A DNA stretch of 64,000 nucleotides from Pterobdella sp. o SKG-2022 (lineage: Eukaryota > Annelida > Clitellata > Hirudinida > Piscicolidae): positions 10,760,251 to 10,824,250 of the forward strand of contig OZ038324.1 of the NCBI GenBank assembly GCA_964035795.1, written 5' to 3'. The position numbers and the translations under genes were made by a program. The stretch's first letter is position 1. The number at the start of each line of letters is the position of its first letter. The notes under the pieces were generated by a model. It saw only the letters and a list, made by a program, of their open reading frames with translations. It searched no databases and was not told the origin of the DNA. This document shows, piece after piece, positions 48,401 to 64,000 of the stretch.

Positions 48401-49329
48401 TTATGACGGACATGAGAGCGAAAAAGACAACATACCCTACCAAGGTGTGCAAGGTGAAGTCAAAAGAAGGAATTGTCGAACGGAAAATCGATGAATACAC
48501 TGTAGTTGTCAAGGTTGCTATTTAAGATTCTTTTATCTATCCACCCATCCATCATCCTTATACGCCCAGTCATCATCCCAATCTATCCACCTATCATTCT
48601 AATCCATCCACCCATCATTCTAATCTATCCACCCATCATTTTAATTCATCCACCCATCATTCTAATCCATCCACTCGTCATCCTAATCCATCTAGCCATC
48701 GTTCTAATCCATCCACCCATCATTATAATCTATCCACCCATCATCCTTATACGCCCAGCCATCATCCTATAACATCCACCCATCATTTAATTTTTTTTAT
48801 CCTTCTAACTTATTTCATTCTGTTTCACCATCCCACAAAGGATCTATTCAAGAAAGATTCAAATATAGAAATGTTCACTGGATTAAAAGTAACTTGCGTT
48901 GTTTGTTTAAAATGTGATTCTTTTGAAGAAAAAAATATGGAAAAAAGATAGTGGTAAAAATGAACTTCGAGGTGAGATTGGGGAGTGAAGAGGAAGGAGT
49001 GATTGAAGGTCATTTTGGTCAGAGTGGCAAGGTCAAAGTTCATATTCCAGGTTATAATAACTCAATCATTTCGACACACTGCAAGAAGCATACAGACTTA
49101 ACCACTAAATGTCGACAGATGGCTTAAAGGCACAAACATCAAGCAGGCTAAGTACCACTAAGAAGAACAAGAAGGGGATCGAAAATGAGGTTTGACCACA
49201 TCTCTTGTAGGCATGCATACGAACAAACATACAAACACACAGACTAAGATAGAGGAGGACGAAATCAAAGTGACACTAAGCTTTAAGAAATATATATACC
49301 AGCTTCACAACAAGCCCATTGGCCTCTGA
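45486..49329 (+). CDS. EEFSEC: Selenocysteine-specific elongation factor eEFSec
   Basis: GTPase that delivers Sec-tRNA to UGA codons in selenoprotein mRNAs. Sixteen exons join in phase, about 589 residues (human 596): 45486-45825, 46089-46165, 46306-46398, 46573-46656, 46718-46767, 47282-47343, 47397-47452, 47520-47597, 47713-47829, 47921-48017, 48073-48293, 48328-48513, 48841-48888, 48948-49050, 49119-49189, 49243-49329. G1 is GHIDSGKTSL (residues 13-22), then KERGITLDLGFSSF, G3 is DCPGHASLIRTI and G4 is NKID. Domain 2 has GQGTVMTGTVLSG and domain 4 has FGQSGKVKVHIPG. The C terminus is TLSFKKYIYQLHNKP. Domain 4 marks it as eEFSec, not EF1A. The intron 48294-48327 would be only 34 bp, the weakest join in the model. 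Presence of this gene implies the organism makes selenoproteins. Confidence 0.94.
46790..47215. repeat. 20-bp minisatellite in eEFSec intron 5
   Basis: About twenty imperfect copies of CGCCCCACACCCCATAATAA fill most of the intron 46768-47281. The strand is markedly C-rich. Confidence 0.92.
48540..48790. repeat. ~20-bp minisatellite in an eEFSec intron
   Basis: About ten copies of ATCCACCCATCATTCTAATC with variants in the intron 48514-48840. Confidence 0.9.
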
Positions 49330-49554
49330 TTCCGTAACGTATTTTTAATTGTTATTCACCTTTATTTTACCATTTGTTTCGAAAGTGCATTGAGCCTTTG
49401 TGACCCTGGTGGCACACACCTCACGCCATGATACTGTTCCATTTTGTTATAACAGTTCCGAAAAGATTAACTTTATAATTACTAGATTCGAATGGTTTCA
49501 AATAAAATAACATCAAACTGCATTGCAATAATTTGTTACACTCCAACCAAAAAT

Positions 49555-49765
49555 GCTGGATGATGTAAGTTGGGGTGTGATGAAGAAATGAAGGTCGAAG
49601 TGTGGTGAAGGTTTGGGTGTGATAAAGTGATGTAGGTTGAGATGTAATGGAGCGATGTAGGTTGGGGTGTGATGTAGGTTGAGATGTAATGAAGTAATGT
49701 AGGTTGGGGTGTGATGTAGGTTGAGATGTAATGAAGTGATGTAGGTTGGGGTGCGATGTAGGTTG
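49555..49765. repeat. Minisatellite between eEFSec and SYS1
   Basis: Alternating units GTGATGTAGGTTGGGGTGT and GATGTAGGTTGAGATGTAAT. ORFs of 80-136 residues on the minus strand across it are repeat artefacts. Confidence 0.9.
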
Positions 49766-49932
49766 AGTAGTAAACCAGAAATGACAAGTTTGTTTAGAAA
49801 TGGTAGAAGAGACAATAGATAAAATATTCAAAAAGATAAAAAATAATGATGATAATTTAAAGTTGAATAATTGTCTTAATCAAGAATGAAACTTTACAAT
49901 ACTTCTAAAGCCTTATATAATAAAACACAGAA

Positions 49933-50582
49933 TCAGAGGTCAACCTTGACCCCAGACAGAGGAATAGCCTTCATCTCTGATTTCATGCAGAGAAACTCAG
50001 CAAGCACAGTGGTAAAAACTGTAGAAACAAGAAGAAGGAACCACCATGTAACAGATGAAGAAAGTCGTCCATTCACAATACAGCATGCCACCAAATGAAG
50101 AAAGTAGCATGTTACTGTGAAATCCCAGCATAACTTTGATCTCTCGACGACCCACCACAAACTCAAACTTCTGTGGTATATAAGCTGCATTAACCAATTG
50201 AAATATAAAGGAAACTATTTTTGAATAAAGATTGACTATGAATAGAATCTAACAAACCCTAAAAAGGCATTAGTGAGCACAGCAACTACTAATAATTCAC
50301 CCTTGAAATCCTTAAGGTTTAACATCTGCAAAAATGCAAATCAGCATTAATTCCTTTAAAGTGTATTAATGTTAGTAACTTGATAATAAATTATAATTGG
50401 CTAGAAAAGAGCAAAATCACATGATATGAGAAAAGTTGGTCAAGAGATCTTGGTGAAGAAGTGAGCAAATCCACAATCAACACACACAAGCCTAACCCCA
50501 AATAGAAGAATGATTGGATAAGGATTATTTGGGAAATTATCAAAACAGGATCCCACGTAGAACTACGAAAATACCCAGCCAT
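49933..50582 (-). CDS. SYS1: Golgi membrane protein SYS1 homolog
   Basis: SYS1 is a Golgi multi-span membrane protein that recruits the small GTPase ARFRP1 (Arl3 in yeast). Exons 50421-50582, 50254-50325 and 49933-50184 join in phase 0 and give 161 residues (human 156). The start MAGYFRSSTWDPVLIISQ matches the family start. Hydrophobic segments follow at about residues 12-40, 63-80, 98-115 and 122-145, consistent with four membrane spans. CWDFTVTCYFLHLVACC and the end FLCMKSEMKAIPLSG match the conserved second half. It is head-to-head with ERC and tail-to-tail with eEFSec. Confidence 0.94.
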
Positions 50583-51058
50583 AACGGAAATGTCACTTGA
50601 TGGGGCTTTTGAAAAGAAGTTAAAGATTAATTCATTTTTATTTGTTCAATGAATAAAAGTATGAATACGTATACAAGTTAATGAAGAATATTTTTCTATA
50701 AAGAATGTTGAAAGTCGATTTTGTTAGAATAATAAAATGATTAAAAGCTGAGTAGATCTACTATAAAAAACAAAACAAAACTTTTTAATTTAAAACAGTT
50801 TTTTACAATTTTTTCATTTGAAATATATTTATTTAAATATTTCAACTCAAAAAGAAACAATAGGAAAAAAGTGTAAAAGTATTAAGGTAAGTTTCCTTTT
50901 CAGCATTAAAAAATATCTTTAAATTTCAACCATTTTTGTTTGGTTTTTCGTTTTCAGTTTAACTGTTTTACTATCATTAAAATTTAATTTAAAAAATGAA
51001 AACTTGTGAAACAAAAAAGGCGTACGATTGATTATAAAATTCGATACTTTCATGTAAC
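50583..51058. promoter_or_regulatory. Shared upstream region of SYS1 and ERC
   Basis: The 476 AT-rich bases lie between divergent start codons. No core element is recognised. Confidence 0.3.
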
Positions 51059-61462
<10,404 letters not shown>

Positions 61463-62164
61463 TGATGACGTGGCAACCAAAAGGAAGTGAATTCGAAGCA
61501 TCTTTGCATTTATTCAATCTAGTGAAGCTGATGATGGTGGTAGTGGCGATGGTGATGGTGATTAGGCTTGTTACGTCGTTTCATATCAGTATTGAGTTTG
61601 TAAATTAAGTCACAATTTATAGCCAGAAGATTATTTTTATATTAATAACTACAATAATAAAAACTATAATAATAATAATAGATATTAAATAATAAAAACT
61701 ATAATAATAATAATATATATTGAATAATAAAAACTATAAAAAAATAATAGTAATAATATATTACGTAAGGTTTTTCTTCTGTGAAGAACTATTTTGTCTA
61801 ATTCCTCCATATTATGGGTTGACCGACTATCCATTCACTCAACAATTCACATCCATTCATTTTTTATTTAAAAAATTTTGCTTTTTTTGATATTTTTAAT
61901 AAAATGATGTTATGATGTTATTTGGTCCAAGGTGTCCACTACCAGCACCCTCTTGATGTATACAATTTTCGACCTTTCCACCCATCTCACCTCACTTGTA
62001 TATTCCATCTTTCATCATCTTCATTAGTCTCCTCCCTCCCCCCCACCATCTTTCATCATCCTCATCAGTCCACCCCATCTCACATCACCATCATTACTAT
62101 CATCATCAATCTTGCACCTCCTCTCAAAAAAGTATCAGTGCTCAGCTTTATTTTTTATTACTCC

Positions 62165-62520
62165 AAGCACCCTAGTCGTAAGTGGGTGCTTCTCAGGTTT
62201 CCATCAAGACTATAGATGAAATCAGAAGTTATAATGATAACCTATTACTACCCTCCTCATACCGACCAAGAGCACTATTCTACCCAATAGCAAAAACATT
62301 GGGAAAATTCATCCTATCATGCATCACCAATAAAATAACCCTCCCAACACATCAACAAGGTTTCAGAGGAGCACACACCACCACCACAGCACTACACCAG
62401 ATCAATAACACCATAATTACTGGCTTCAACAAACCCCTCCAGAGAACAATCCTCACCACACTCGACATAACCACAGCATTACCCCACCCACCAACTTATT
62501 GTATCCAAAAACACTGAAAT
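62165..62520 (+). mobile_element. LINE fragment (N-terminal reverse transcriptase)
   Basis: An open frame reads SSYRPRALFYPIAKTLGKF, ITLPTHQQGFRGAHTTTTAL, HQINNTIITGFN and TILTTLDITTA. This is the first part of a non-LTR reverse transcriptase up to motif A, where the usual D-x-SKAFD is altered. The rest is missing, so this is a broken copy of a third LINE lineage. Confidence 0.8.
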
Positions 62521-62759
62521 TTATCTTAAAAATAAATCGAAAGTTTGATAAAATTTATTTCAAACGTAAAGCTAAAAATAGTTTAAACGCATCTAGTTTC
62601 TAAAGGTACTGTTGCAAAAGTTTACGAAAATAATCTCTTCTAAAATACTTTCAAATAATTTATTCTAATTTAAAAGTAAAAATACTGTCGTTTTTTTCTA
62701 CGCAGCAAGTGAAAATGCTTAGAATTGTGAAGCGTGCATAAGACCTCAATAGTTCTTTT

Positions 62760-63030
62760 TTAGATAGGTAGGTGATGAAGGTTGGTCCCTCAGGTAGGTA
62801 GGTGATGAAGGTTGGTTTTTCAGGTAGATAGGTGTATGTAGGTTGGTCCTTCAGGTAGCTAGGTGTATGTAGGTTGGTCCTTCAGGTAGATAGGTGTATG
62901 TAGGTTGGTCCTTCAGGTAGATAGGGGTATATAGGTTGGTCCTTCAGGTAAGTAGGTGATGAAGGTTTGTCCTTCAGGTAGGTAAGTGTATGTAGGATAG
63001 TTCTTCAGGTAGGTAGGTGTATGTAAAATT
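62760..63030. repeat. ~31-bp minisatellite
   Basis: About eight copies of a unit with GGTCCTTCAGGTAGATAGGT and GTATGTAGGTT. Confidence 0.9.
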
Positions 63031-63413
63031 CTCTAAATTGAAACAAACTCGAAAGTACAAAGAAACAGATTTAAAAACATACAAACTAATATTGCTGACT
63101 TTGGAAACTATGATGAAAAATAAAGAGGACCATAGGCAAGACACGGCATTTAAAATGAGTTGGCACTCTCTTTATGGCTAATCTAGTCATCTCTAATGCG
63201 AATTAAAAAACATGGGCAAAATAATATTGGCCTTGATTGCGATAATGATGGCATGTTGTGGAGGTGATGATGATAGTGATGCTGGTGGTGATGATGATAG
63301 TGATGCTGGTGGTGATGATGAAAGCTCCAATGATGGACATGAAGAAAAGTAATTATTGCGACCCTTCGTAGCTTTCTAATATATATTAATACATTTGGCA
63401 AAAGAACCACCAA

Positions 63414-64000
63414 TCACATGAAATTGAAATCAAATTTTTTTTCATTCTTTGCTTTTGATTCATCTTCATCATCTGGTGAATAAAGGATTGAAGAAGAAGG
63501 CGATGATGGTGGTGATGACGTTGATGAAGTCAAAGGTCGTCTAGGTAGGTTAGGAAAATGATGCTGATTTGTTGTTTTGGTTGGTTGGTTGTTTGTGTTG
63601 TGACCGAATGTACCTTTGAAGGGTGTATCAGCTTGTTGGCTTATGGTGTTTTGAAGTGTTTGTTTATTTTGTTGTTGTAGTTGTTTTTGTTGCAAGATCT
63701 TTCTTAGTTGTTTAATTTTTTCATTTTTTTTCCTTTCTTCATTGGATCGAAATTGTTGATAAAATTGATTTTCATGTTGTATACGAAGAACTTGTTGATC
63801 ACACAAAATAGAATCAAAACTTTCGCCACAGTGAAAGGATGATACAGGTGGTTGTTTTTGTAAAATTCGTTTGGAGGGTGAAGATGATACAAGAGCTTGA
63901 ACTGATGACGAAGTAGGTTTGGATGATGACAAAATCGGTTGAAGTGATGATGAAAAAGGTTGGGAAGATAACGAAATGGATTGAGAGGATGAAAAAATGA
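63414..64000 (-). CDS. 3' coding part of an unrecognised Ser/Gln-rich gene (partial)
   Basis: The frame is open from the window edge at 64000 down to the stop at 63414, about 195 residues. I do not recognise the family. The N-terminal visible part is Ser-rich with imperfect repeats (SSSLQPILSSSKPTSSS). A more complex part follows (FHCGESFDSILCDQQVLRIQ), then a charged and Gln-rich helix (EERKKNEKIKQLRKILQQKQ) and a Ser/Pro-rich tail ending in an acidic then Lys-rich segment (YSPDDEDESKAKNEKKFDFN). The codon pattern and non-repetitive middle suggest it is real coding sequence. The start and any further exons lie beyond the window. Confidence 0.6.
   Translation of the reverse strand, partial: IFSSSQSISLSSQPFSSSLQPILSSSKPTSSSVQALVSSSPSKRILQKQPPVSSFHCGESFDSILCDQQVLRIQHENQFYQQFRSNEERKKNEKIKQLRKILQQKQLQQQNKQTLQNTISQQADTPFKGTFGHNTNNQPTKTTNQHHFPNLPRRPLTSSTSSPPSSPSSSILYSPDDEDESKAKNEKKFDFNFM

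Larger units (their letters stand above)
61463..63413. other. Intergenic region between ERC and the terminal gene
   Basis: No exon is recognised. It holds an AT-rich tandem repeat at about 61650-61765 (AATAATAAAAACTATAATAA), a LINE fragment, a minisatellite at 62760-63030 and a GATGATGATAGTGATGCTGG repeat at 63255-63325. Confidence 0.5.

Noticed and set aside
49421..49831. Overlapping ORFs of 83-136 residues between eEFSec and SYS1
   Set aside because: They translate the GTAGGTTGGGGTGTGAT minisatellite in three frames.

Overview
The window is nuclear DNA from an animal. Almost every gene is split by introns with GT/AG ends, many only 50-90 bp long, and the proteins are unmistakably metazoan: Mastermind, fascin, EPS8, ELKS/CAST (ERC) and LARP1. 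The background is AT-rich and crowded with microsatellites, minisatellites, palindromic MITE-like elements, degraded LINEs and a tRNA-derived SINE. Short introns, dense gene packing and an invertebrate gene set would fit a compact invertebrate deuterostome such as a tunicate, but that is a guess; the sequence does not name the species. Exon coordinates below were worked out by hand from reading frame, splice phase and remembered similarity to the vertebrate families. In every gene that carries a complete model the exon phases join and the total length divides by three.

Layout (strand): RPAIN 3' part (+, 974-1658), MINPP1 (+, 2219-3705), CZIB (-, 3910-4781), BRF1 (-, 5692-12170), MRPS18C (+, 12432-15282), EPS8 (-, 15594-20017), a gene-poor repeat stretch (20018-23277), calumenin (-, 23278-25039), an unrecognised gene (+, 25327-26493), SCNM1 (-, 26541-28412), LARP1 (+, 28910-35324), MRPL22 (-, 35979-36798), Mastermind (+, 37224-39722), fascin (-, 41009-43407), eEFSec (+, 45486-49329), SYS1 (-, 49933-50582), ERC/ELKS (+, 51059-61462) and a 3' gene fragment running off the window (-, 63414-64000). 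Strands largely alternate. Five adjacent pairs are head-to-head with 260-500 bp between start codons, and several are tail-to-tail, once with only 47 bp between stop codons.

There is no single pathway here. Several genes serve gene expression: BRF1 (RNA polymerase III initiation), MRPS18C and MRPL22 (mitochondrial ribosome), LARP1 (TOP mRNA control), eEFSec (selenocysteine insertion), SCNM1 (splicing), RPAIN (RPA import). Others are cytoskeletal or secretory: EPS8, fascin, SYS1, calumenin. Mastermind is the Notch co-activator and ERC a presynaptic active-zone scaffold.

The most interesting points are an EPS8 that ends directly after its SH3 domain, a GC-rich LINE inserted inside a microsatellite in an ERC intron with identical 25-bp flanks, two tandem LINE 3' ends inside a MITE in an MRPS18C intron, a MITE nested inside a MITE, a 346-bp palindrome in an SCNM1 intron, a 38-bp satellite with two subtypes and a sharp border in a BRF1 intron, and a probable 34-bp intron in eEFSec. 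I found no evidence of an entirely new biological system.
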